64,000 nucleotides of DNA from Seriola aureovittata (Eukaryota > Chordata > Actinopteri > Carangiformes > Carangidae), in NCBI RefSeq assembly GCF_021018895.1, contig NC_079377.1, positions 16,415,501-16,479,500 of the forward strand, written 5' to 3'. This document shows, one piece after another, positions 12,763 through 24,700 of this stretch; position 1 is the stretch's first letter; each line of letters begins with the position of its first letter. The position numbers and the translations under genes were made by a program. The notes under the pieces were generated by a model. It had not been told where the DNA came from, made no database searches, and worked only from the letters and a program-made list of their open reading frames with translations.

Positions 12763-15700
12763 GTACGGTGGCACTGGAGTGCTTTTGACATTTACGGTCA
12801 AGTTGATGTGCAGTGGTGCTCTGCAGTCACACTGTAAAAACTGACCCTGACCTGTTTTGCTTTTTTCTCACAGAGGATCAGTATTAAAGATGATAATCTC
12901 CGCTGTATCTTATGCATTCGTTAAAAAAAAAATCAAATTTAGGAATTGAAATTGGTGCTTAATTGCAATGATTTGTTTGATCGCTACAGTGTGACCCAGT
13001 GTGTATGTGAAAGCCCCTGGCTGTGGCGGAGCAGGACATCTATCCTGTGGCCTACTTGATGATAAGCTGTGTTTTATGCTGGCTGTTTTTAAGCCAACAC
13101 TGCCATCAGGATTTCATCATGGAATCCCCTTTTAGCAGCTGATCTATTCCTGACAACTTGTTCGTTTTTTTCTATGTGTACGCTAGCAGCAGTCTGTTAA
13201 AGGAAAGTGCCTGCTACTCTTTTGAAAATGAAGAAAAGATTGATGTTCATATTGAATTTCTTCTTCTTCTTTTGTACTTATCAAGGCCACTCACTGAGTT
13301 ACTTGAATGGTTCAAATCAGTTTATGTGGCTCATAAAAGAAAATTGATTTTTCATTCTATGGTGAAGGTGTTTTTAGTTTGAGTTAGGTAGAAATAAGAT
13401 TTTTACTGCATGACAACAGGTAGGCAGTTTTCCGTGTAGAAGAGGGATAACAGTTCTGTGGAGTTGCAGGAACCTGTGATTTGTGACTTTGAAAAGCGCC
13501 CTGTCTCTCAGTAATGTTCATTAATTTGTAAACAGCTGACAAGTCTGTTTCCTGCAAAGTTGTGCAAACAGTGTTCTTCACTCTCTCACCTTTTTAATTT
13601 TGTGTGGGAGGATGTTCCAAGCAGTGCATCAGGCTGTCAAGTAGAAATACTGTATTGTCTTTGAAGAGCCTCACACAGCTGCACACTTTCAGTACTTGTC
13701 TCTGAACTCAGAAATCAGCCATGTGTTTATCAGGGATCAGTGGAAAAGATATGTACTGTAAATAAACCCTCCTCTGACATACAAGTGAACACGTATGAAA
13801 CCAACTTAAGCAGAAGCTGCTTTGTGGTAGCTCAGTTATTACAAACTCGCGTGCAGGAAAAAACATCGTTCAAACCCACAGAACTTTCGTTTTTTTGTGG
13901 AAGTTTCCAAAAAATAAAATTTCTGGCTGAATTTTAGGGAAGTAAAAACTGGAGTCTCTGGTTTAAATATTTCACTCAAATTAAACATCATATAGCTTCG
14001 ATGAAGTCTTGGAACAAGCTGATTGATGCAGAACATATTCCATGTCATACTGTCACACAGTGTGAAATAAGGTGATTTTTCCAAACTTATAGATACTTAA
14101 AGGGAAATAAAAGGGGAGACGAGATGTTAATGGGCTTTAACCAGGATTTATTCCACCTCTGTTCTGCTTTTTGTAGCTCCAGGAAATCTTCTAAAAATGA
14201 GCTTTAGTTACTGTAAAAGTCACAGACACACTGAGGCTAACTGAGAGAGACAATCACTATCGCTGCCTGATGTTTTCTTTTATGAAAGGTGAACTAATCT
14301 AGGTCAACCATAGCCTAAGCTCAGAGCCTTTGTAGCTGCTCTATTTTTACACTTAATTTAATGAATCTTGATTCCATCACCACCTGGTTCGGTAACAAAC
14401 AGAAGACGTTTGAGATGAGTGGGTTTTTTCTTTCTTTTTTTTTCTTTTTTTTTTGCTAAAATCTAAGTATTTCCTCCTCCAGCTCAGCATTGGGGGTGAG
14501 AAATGTTCAGTGTAGTGACAAATGACAGTTGATTTAAGAGGACTAGAGTGCTGCTCGACAGTAAATGGAGGTCTGTATTCCCTTTTAACAAGAGTCATTT
14601 CCTCTGCTCTTCTTGTGCTCAGACAGCGGTGCTCTTTCACTGTGTCTGAGCAGCCTTAAATGTCCTCTCCCCCCTTTTACTAGACCACCCTGGTGGAATA
14701 ATGAAGGAAAAACAATTACCATATTACTGTCACCCCCCATCCGTGTCAGTTTCCCTGCTTTTCCCTTCAACTATGTAGGTTGCATTAATTTCAAAAGGCC
14801 TGTTTGTAAAGAGAGAGAGAGAGATATTGCTCCACAGAGCATGCTAATTTAAATGAACACAACTTAGGACAGCATCAGCACACTTCCACTGTATCTTGTC
14901 CCGTTTTGCTCTTTTGATGTCAGTTAAGAACTACTGCTAAAGGAAATGTGACAAGAATCTTTTTTTTTTTTTAAATAAAAAAAACAAAACAAAAAAAAAC
15001 ATTTTAATTAAATTATCCAGTGGGTAAAGTTTTCCTTGCATGCAGTGTTTTCATCTCCAGTATTTTTAAAATCTTTTATATTCAAACAATCTCTTTTAGA
15101 ATAACTGCTACTATCATGGCGAAGTGCAGGCGCATCCAAACTCTGATGTCACCCTCAGCGTCTGCTCAGGCCTTCGGTAAGAAACACAACCATCGTTTTG
15201 TATTCAAGCAGCATCTCAACGCTGCCCTTTAAGTGCTATTTGCCACAGCAATGTTTATATTTACTTAAGTCACTCTGCACAGCAGCCCATCGCTCTTAAG
15301 CCCCTTAAGCAGGCTGTCAGTAAGTTGGTGTGTGACTCGTGGGAATAGAAAATGTCACACCTCATTGTCTTTGTCCTCGGAGGCATCCAGTGAATATCTG
15401 GTCTCAGTCTGACAGTAATAGGCACCTCACTGTTGCTAATGACTGAGCACGACTGGAAGATTTGAGATTTTGGTCTCATTCAAGTCTTAAGATGCACAGT
15501 GTCATCTTCTGCTTAATTACACAGCAAGGAAACATTTTTGGAAATAGAAAATGTTTAGTTTACCATGATGACCTTTTTATCAATGCAATAAAAGCAAATG
15601 ACAAAGAGCATTAAAGTTATTAATAATTTGTAGGCTAAAATATTCTTGATTTGAAATTGGAGAACTTTTATGCGCAAAGCCAGTAGGAGTTTTAACCCTA

Positions 15701-18700
15701 ACGAAGCCCGTGTTGGCCCGTCTGCCAAGATAAAGAAAAAAGTTTTAAAGTTCCAACTGGCTTCAGTAAAAGTGGGCTATACCTCAGTTATCACATATTC
15801 CATTAGAGAGAGCCACATTCAGTCAAACTCTGCATCTGAGAGATTGCTTATACTTTGAAGCTTTGTTTTCAAATGTGCACCGCTGTCTCTGCAGAGGCTT
15901 CATCGCACTTGAAAACAAGACATTCATCATTGAGCCTGTGTCTGGCCAAGACACCGGTTCCCACCTCATCTACCGAGTGGAAGAACTCACACTGACCCCA
16001 GGAGCCTGCGGGCATGGCTTCAACATGTCTTCTGTCGCTCCTGAAAACCACATCAAAAGCCCCTTCCAATCCTTCCACACAAGGGTGAGATTAGTATCAT
16101 GTTGTTTTTATGGCAAAGCTTGTATAAGAGCCTTTGGATATCTATATTATCATCATTGCAGCATTTTTTTGTCGTATTTAATTGTTCCTGAAGGGTAAGA
16201 CTAACACTCACTTGGTGAAAGATGAATGGGCTTTTGACCAAAGATTAGCAAACTGGCAGGCAGACCAGTTTGGATAAGTTCCCTGAGGGTGTTGCCTTGG
16301 GCTTGACACTCATTTTATCTGCACTCAGAGCCCAACGTTGAGGGCCCATGCAGAAGAGTTGGCTGCTTATTTGCATGGAGCAGGTGCAGGATCCATCTGT
16401 CCCTATTCCCAAGCATTAAAAACTCCATTAGAGTCAGGAAGTGAAACTTACCGACATACAGTTCTTAATGACCCCTGAGCAATATAAAGGCCTTTGGGAT
16501 TTTACAAGATCAGTTCTACCTTAACAGAAGGAACAAGTTCAGTAAAAAGATCACTGAATATGTCTGTATGATCTGCTTTTGTGTGATGCTCTGACTTTTC
16601 TAAGGTAGTCAATGCTCCAAGTGACATGGCTTAGTCGCAGCTTTCCCTCTAAAAATTTGAACCTTGCTTTTTTATTTTCTTCGAAGTTCGATGAGGCAAT
16701 TGATAACTCTCTCATGGCCTTGGTCACCTTTGTGCAGAGCAAGGCTATCTGTTTCCCCTATGCTAAGCTAAGATAACTGGCTGCTGGCTGTATGAACTCA
16801 GGTTTCCCACGGGTCCTTGAAATCCTTTAAAGTTTGTGAATTTGAGAGGAAAAATAGCAAAACCTTGAAGGTTTTTGAAAGTAGACATAAATTGACATGG
16901 GTCATTGAATTTATATAATTGAGCAAAAATAGAAATTGAAGTACATGTGATATTTCTTTTTATGTATTGTTAGTAAATAGGGTATGTAGGGCGGTGTCTC
17001 CCACCGTCTCTTAGCTCTTCAACTCGTAAAGAAGTCTCTGTCTCTAACGCTAAAATTACACAATATATTGTTCTGCTGTGTTAGAGAAGGCAAGAGATCA
17101 CATACATTACATCACTGTAACACTTGAGATGTGTTCAAAACATTCAAGCCTCTCTCTCTTTAATTGTTGTCTGCGAGCTTCTGTAAATCCCGCTAGTTCT
17201 CATTACAGAAATTCGCAGTATTTAAACAGTAATTAGCCTTGATCCATAGTCTCAAACTATGCCATGTTAGATCCTTGAATTCGAGGGAATTGTGCCTGGA
17301 AAATCCTTGAAAAGTCCTTGAATTTGATGTAAAGCAAGTGTGGGAACCTTTTTTTTATATCTGACTCTCAGCAAGAAAGCAAATAAGTGTAGTTCTCAAA
17401 ATGTTGATTGATGCTGTTCTTTTATGATATTTAAGGTATTGCAGATTTAAAAGGGTTCATTTTAAGGCTTCAGTTGTACATCAGTTGTGTGTTCATGTTT
17501 AAAACATAAAGACAGATCATTAGGAGGATCAAGCAGATAAAAGTCCTTGAAAAATCACTGTACATCTCTAACATGCCACATCTCTGTTTTTACTTCAGCA
17601 TAAAAGGCATGCTCAGAAGACAACCAAATACGTTGAGCTGATCATTGTTGCTGACAACAGAGAGGTAATACACCTGCCTTGCTTCCATTCACACAGGCCG
17701 TTTTTGAACAACAGAAACAAAACACTGAAAACACAGTTACTCCTCATACAGCAAGAAAAAAAAGGCAGGATAAGCTGTAGTAACAGTAGAACAGGTCCCA
17801 CTGGAGCTGCAGAATTAGGTCAGTGTGCAGCAAGGAGTGTGGTCTAGTGGCAGCAGCTCCGTTTTGAGAGGAAGTGCTGAACGATTCCCCAGCGGGGGAG
17901 ACAGGAAACAGGAAAAAGCCGTGTGGATAGAGAGGAGTCTCCCGTAAGCACTGATGAGCTCATTGTGGGGTTTCCTCCTGGCCGCTAATGCCACTGACCT
18001 GAAAGAAAAGAAAGGAAATGAAAACAAAAGAAAAGGAGTTATGGGATCAAGTGTTTCGCCTCAGATTTGAAGTCCAGCACCAATGCAGGTGGATTCGCAG
18101 TAGGATGGAAATAGAAGGCCCGACTTTGCTGCAGTTTGGATCCACAGCTTCACAGGCTGTCAGATCTGCCAATATACATGCTCCCTGCGGCCGTGCCATT
18201 CGTCTCTCTAACACTAGGAGATTTTTCTAGATCCAGATGGTCACAGCTTGACAACCTGCCTAACAAACAGTAAAAACGTATTGCCTCTGAATATTGTAAG
18301 CATCTCATTCATACAAAATAATGCCTTTGCGGGTGTTCTGTTGTTTCAAGCTTTTTAGTTCTGAAAATGCCTGTAAACACAGTAACACAGTGCCATTTAT
18401 ATCTTCATGCAAAACAAATACTGTGGGTCTAAATGTTACAATTTCTACCACTGATTACATGTAATTTTGTTTGCAGTTTCAGAAACAGGGAAAGGACATC
18501 GACAAGGTGAAACAGAGACTGGCAGAGATAGCCAATTACGTGGACAAGGTAAAACATTCTCTCCCCTTTGCACAGGAGGGATAAATCACATTTTTAAAAT
18601 AGAAATATTTCTGGCAGCAGAGATTAATGGGAGGACTGTGTGATATATTAATGTCCTACCAAAACAGCTGCTTTTAGTCTGTCTAAAACCTCTGCCAGAT

Positions 18701-21700
18701 CTGTGAATCTGTAGCTAGAAGATAGAGTGGGCAGATGGATTTACTTGAGGGAAGCATGGATAGAGATGTGGAAAAGACATGCTGTGATCATGTGAAAAAC
18801 ATGAGGAAGAAACACTGATGAACACAGGACAGGATTCAGAGCTGCCATAATGAAATGTAATGCAATTCAATGAATTGAGTAACCAAACGTGAAAGGCTAC
18901 GAAAGTATCTCAAACCTCTGCTTGAAGGTCTTTGATCATTCATGTAATCTAAGCTTTCTAAACCCCCTGGCCTTTTTATCCACACTGTCTCTCTCTGCTT
19001 ATCAATGTGCTCCCCTTCAGTTCTACAGAGCCCTGAACATCCGGGTGGCCCTGGTGGGTCTTGAGGTGTGGAGTGACTCTGATAAATGTCCTGTCACCCA
19101 GGATCCCTTCACCACCTTGCACGAGTTCCTAGACTGGCGGAAAGTCAAGTTGCTGCCTCAGAAACCGCACGACAATGCTCAGCTCATAAGGTGGAAATTT
19201 TAATTTAACATAAATAAAGGGAGCCCAGAAGTGAAAAATGAAATGTTCATATTGGTACAAGAAAACTGATCCTTGCAGGGCCGTACTAGTGGTTGTACAT
19301 GTCTCAGCCCATTAGCTACAAAGTTGCTTATACTTTGCATTAGCGCTAACCATTTTTCTATTTTCCATTAATTTTACTGTTGTGTGTAAATCGGCCAGGG
19401 GCCATATTGAAATATATGCCACATACGCTACATACAAACAGTTGCAATATCACCATTTCTCCATTATAATAAAATAGAAAATAAAGTGACATTTTTATCT
19501 CCTCTTCACTCTCCTTCTATCCTCTGTCCTTTGCAGCGGGGTATACTTCCAGGGCACTACCATTGGCATGGCACCCATCATGAGCATGTGCACAGTTGAG
19601 CAATCTGGAGGCATTGTCATGGTGAGTATAAAACCCATTTGCTGCTCTCACCATGCCTACGCCCTCCTCTTCCTCCGTGTAGCCCGATCGTATCAGGGTG
19701 GACATTGTTCAGATTCAGCAGGCTAACACAATCCAGATATGATTTAGGCAGAAAAAGTGTTTGTTGTTTGCTGGAACGGCTTTTATAGACAGGTCTGGCA
19801 GGAAGTTTTGCTTTTAAGCACAATGATATTAGTACCCGAGTCCCTCATCAGTCACACCCTCATCATTGCCGCAAACAGCTAAGAGCTCAAAGGAATATGT
19901 AAAAATATATCCTCAGATGGGTTGCAAAGTAGATACACGCCCTCTTAAGATCATTTGAAGTCATTCAATCAGGTTTTCCTGTGACTTCTCTAAAAGGGTT
20001 GGTGGGGCAGAGGGCTAAATCAAAGGCCACAGCATTTAAACAAAACCACATTTGCATTTTTATGAGATGTGATAAATTGTTTATTCAAGCTCTCACAGAG
20101 CGCACATTTGAATCAAAATGCATTTTTTACACACAACTGCGCATCGCCCCTTGGGTACATTAAATTATTACACATAGTAAATTAGCTGCCTGTTGGGCTC
20201 CTCTGCCTGCTGTAGCACTTGACATCCATGCCAAATCACAAAGTGGTTATCTGCCCAGCGCTATTACATCCAAGCCCAGATGTGTATCCCCCATTAATAG
20301 ATATGTTGTCTGCTGGCCGTGGCTGCGGTGAGGTTTCTCCAGATGTTTGTTGTCCCCATTACTTACAGACGGCAGAAGATTTGGACCGAGATTAAAGGGA
20401 AGTTTAGCCAGATGAGATGAACCATTTCTCAAACCATACACTGCCATGTGTTAATCAACCTCAAATCCTTTATGTAGTTTGTATGTTCTTTGAGTTTATA
20501 CATCATAATGTTATTTATTTTTTCAAGCTCTTATTGGTCTTTCTATGTGAATGCTTGGGTTTAAACTGTGACAGCTAACAATATCCACTTTTTTATGTCA
20601 TTCTTGTCTGGGAGTTATTTTCTCACATGACTGGAAGTGATATCAGAAAGACTATCAGAGCATTTCTTGGTCGGAGCAAACACTATCAAATTCTCGCCGT
20701 CACAACAATGGCTTATAGCTGCTTCAAAGTAATGACTGTGGCTTCTTAGAATTTCATCCATTTCTGCTGACTCTGATATTGCACTTTTTTGTGAGGAGGC
20801 ACTCAACTATGAATTACGCACACATACACAGAGACACACACGCAGATAAAATATGACAGAAGCAGATGAAAGTTTTCCCATCCTTCTCTTTACAAGGCGG
20901 GGTGCAGTTACCCATGATGCTGCTCTGTAATCAGAGCAGAAAATAGCTCAGCTTGCCCCCAACTTTGACATATGACCTCGCCCTCAAAGGAAGCATGTGA
21001 TTGTCTCATGTACATGAGCATTCGAGGACCACATTAAAGATAAACAGTAACCACGTGGGGGGCCTATTTCTCAGGGGTTGTGAGATTTGAAATGCTAAAA
21101 CATTTTTAAGTGCTTAACATTATTAAGGGGTTTACATGCAAGCAGCCCTATTCAATATGTAACCACACTGCCGCCAGTTTTGCAGCACTTTTCTGTCTCA
21201 AGGCTGGAACCTGCTTCTCTGGGGGTCATTGTTTTTTTCTTTTTTTTCCTTTTCATGTTACATGTAGACTCCTCTGTGTGCCTTTACAATACAACCTACT
21301 GTATGGTTACATGTAACACTGTTCTCCGTGTAGACATGTAGAGATGTTAACACACATCTTCAGAGAACCATAATTCCAGCATAAGTAATTCACGCATTCA
21401 GACGTAGCAATGAATGTGGAATCTATACTTTCTATAGCTATATATCTATAGCTGTGAAAGTCTGACAGAAAGGTTGCTGGTAGGTGGATTTGTTACCTTT
21501 GGACAGAACCAGGCTAACGGTTTCACCTTGTTTCTATTCTTATTGCTAAGCTAAGCTAACCAGCTGATACTGATTATGCGTCATACACACATGAGATCAG
21601 TGTCAGCGAATGTGTGTTTTCCAAAATGTCAAAATATTCCTTTAATGTCACAATATTAATAGGAACATTTTTCTGATATGAATGTGGGAAATGTACAAAA

Positions 21701-24700
21701 AAAAAATCACACAATACAATCATATTGTCACAATAGAAGAAGATTGCAGACTGCTGTCATTGTGTCATTCATCCCTGTTTGTCTCCTCTCCAGTCCCACT
21801 TTCATATTTACACTACCCTGACTTAATTTCCCAGACACCCCCTACTCCCAATGTCTGTCTCCCTCTCAGCACGTTGTGCAAAACTATGTGAGATTGAAAC
21901 TTCCACCTCTCTCTCGTCATTCTCCATCTCTGTCTGCCTTGTGCAGGGCAGTTGTTTCGCTTATCAATGGAGTAGCGAGTCATATGTAGGTTTATGGAGC
22001 TTCCTGCAGGAGCTGTTTCCCCTGGCTGCGGGTATGATTGGGTCTGCAGGGGTAATGGAATGGCAGATGAATTCAGGTCTCCATGAGGAGAATGAGTAAT
22101 AGAAGAAGGATGAGGGGGGGGCAGTTCGGACAGTTACTGAACTGTTTCTGGAATCTGCAGCGTCTTCTTTGAACTTTGTGTTTTCTGTCTTCTTTTTTTG
22201 TGCTCTTCACTTTGGTTAGCTTTTTATACAAAGCTTGCTCTGAGAACTTTGATTGAACTTGCAATATACAGGATTACACATGGTTTGCATGATCTCATGT
22301 TCTGGGTTGCCCTTTTTTTTTTCCCCCGTACTGTAGGATCACTCTGAGAACCCCCTGGGTGCAGCCGTGACTTTGGCACACGAACTGGGACACAATTTTG
22401 GCATGAACCACGACACCCCAGAGCGCGGCTGTGGCTGCAGGATGACTGTTGATCGTGGAGGCTGCATCATGACCCCCTCTACAGGGTGAGATTCTTTTGT
22501 CCTTCTCCCTACACAACAGTACCCATGAGGAGATTACAATGCACAAGCCTTATGATTAAAGCATAAGAAGAATGTGATGCATGTTTATGCTGCTGGGCTG
22601 TTTGAGGCAGCTGTAACTTGTAGAAAAATTCAAATTAAATGTCCTCTGCACCACACTGTCATTGCAATAATTATGTTTTTATCTTTTTCTTTTAGCATTT
22701 CATCAGTAGATTTTATGTATTTAGATTGCAGTTTGGGGCTGATTTGATCAGTGTTTTTCCATAATTACGATTTTCAATTTATGGTCTACTCTTGGAAAAT
22801 CTTGAAGGGAACAAAGTTGGTAAAAGTACCCTCAGATTTAAAAACATTAGCACAGACAAAGGTTTAAAATTGTGACTTTAGGCTGTTTCTCCCTTTTGTG
22901 GGCTTTGATTTAGAGCCATTAAACAATTACCCTTTAAAAGCCTTGTTTCACACAGCTACAGGATTTAAATGTTTGTCGACTTTACCTCTCTGAATAAATT
23001 AGTGACTTCTTCTGCACCTGAACAGTCATAAAAGATAAATTAAGCTCCACTAGTTGCACAGGCTGGATCATTTTTATCTGTACATGATGCTCCATTGTTT
23101 TATGTGTTGATGTATGAGAGAGGGCTCAAACACACACTCACACAGAAAGACACACAGACACACATTGGCCTGCGAATAAAGCAGCTGCACTAGCATTCTG
23201 CTCGTGTTGCCTGGGTCGCTGAGATAACAGTGCTGCTGCAAGTGATGGACTCTGTGACTGTTAGTAAACAGCAAGCAGATAAGGCGAACCCAGAGCGCAA
23301 TACCAGATTTCACCCTTGGTCTGGTGCCAGTCTGGTTTGTCTGATGGATAAATTCCACAACGCTGTGAAGAAGACAGAGAAAAAAGGCTGAAAGACAGTT
23401 ACTATTGGTATTGAAATATTTTGTTGAGTTTTCAAAATACAGACAAACAGAGAAGCAGCTCACACAGAAACACAAACAACAACCCCAGCCCACGTCTATC
23501 TTACATATTGATAATATCAATGCACGTTAATGGGGATTTGTGCGGTTTTGATAATGCAGCAGGAAAGGTTGCAAAGTCTTATAAAACTTTCTGGTTGAGC
23601 CAAGAGTAGTATGCTCGTAGTATGTTGGAGTGTCCAGCCAGTGTTTATGAGGTGATGGTGGAGTCTTTTTCACTTAGAGGAGAATCAGTCATCACAAGCA
23701 AACAGTCTGACTATAGAAGCAACTGTAGCTTGTTCAACTGTGATCTTGTCTGACAGAAGATTAGGATCAAAAACACACTTGAAAGTGTATTAAAAACACC
23801 TGTCCAGAAATCTCACAGCCACACACAGGACCCGGATGCCCGGATCAGGCCCACATCTTCAGTGAATTCAATTATGTATCAAATTCACAATAAAAAGAAC
23901 GAAACATAGGATTCATATCAAGATTGTTTGTGTATGTTATGTGTTTTTGTAAAACATTACTATCAGCCGATAAAGAGTTATAGGATTTTTTTTTTTATTC
24001 CAAACATCAATATCGGCATCAGTCAGGCTCTACACTGAACCAGGCCAATTGGTAATTGCTAGGATTTGTGAGCCCAGTTTGTTTTCACATTGAGCCTTAA
24101 TGTGAAGCGGCTGCATGAGTCAAAGACACAGGAAGGAAACTGTGAATTAGATGGACAAACAAGCAGAAGAATAGACTCTTGAGAAATGTAGAAAAGGGTA
24201 AATACAGCTGTTACAGTACAGCGGCCTAATTAAAATGACATTAACAATGATATACTAAGCGCTGACACACCTTAGTTGAGAGCAGTGAGCCACATTAAAA
24301 TCTGTGAAAAGATTTCCAGGCCCTAGTTGTGGCCATTGTTATCAAAAACTGACATTAAAAGAAGATAAAATAAGCAGAGATGCAGTGGAAAAAAACAACA
24401 GATGGTTTTTTGAGCACATCCTTCAAAATGCCACAAAATCTGCTGAAAAACACATGAATATATAACTTTGCTATGTTCCAGAACTGTCCCAGAAAAACTT
24501 GAATGACCTTTTACTGTACAAATAGAAAGAGGGAGGGTGTGGGGGGGGGGGGGCCTCAGAAACTGTGTTTGTTTGTACAGCCACTGGCAACAGTGAGCTC
24601 ATCCTGCTGTTCTCATTCTACAACATTTATTCCAGAGAAAAAAAAATGCATAATGCACACAGAGCACCACTGGATTTATGCAGTGTAGTTTTTAAACATG

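Larger units (their letters stand above)
16085..17598 (+). other. adam12 intron between the two halves of the furin site
   Basis: Filled largely by a nested pair of interspersed repeats (about 16690-17420). No gene seen. Confidence 0.85.
19191..22336 (+). other. adam12 introns before the zinc-site exon
   Basis: Introns 19191-19536 and 19622-22336. The second holds a teleost-type interspersed repeat at 21464-21645. No gene seen. Confidence 0.85.

Noticed and set aside
23074..23520. 148-codon minus-strand ORF, cysteine-rich
   Set aside because: Part of its sequence comes from a CA-rich tract ([11 protein letters not shown] is antisense of CA repeats); no family resemblance.
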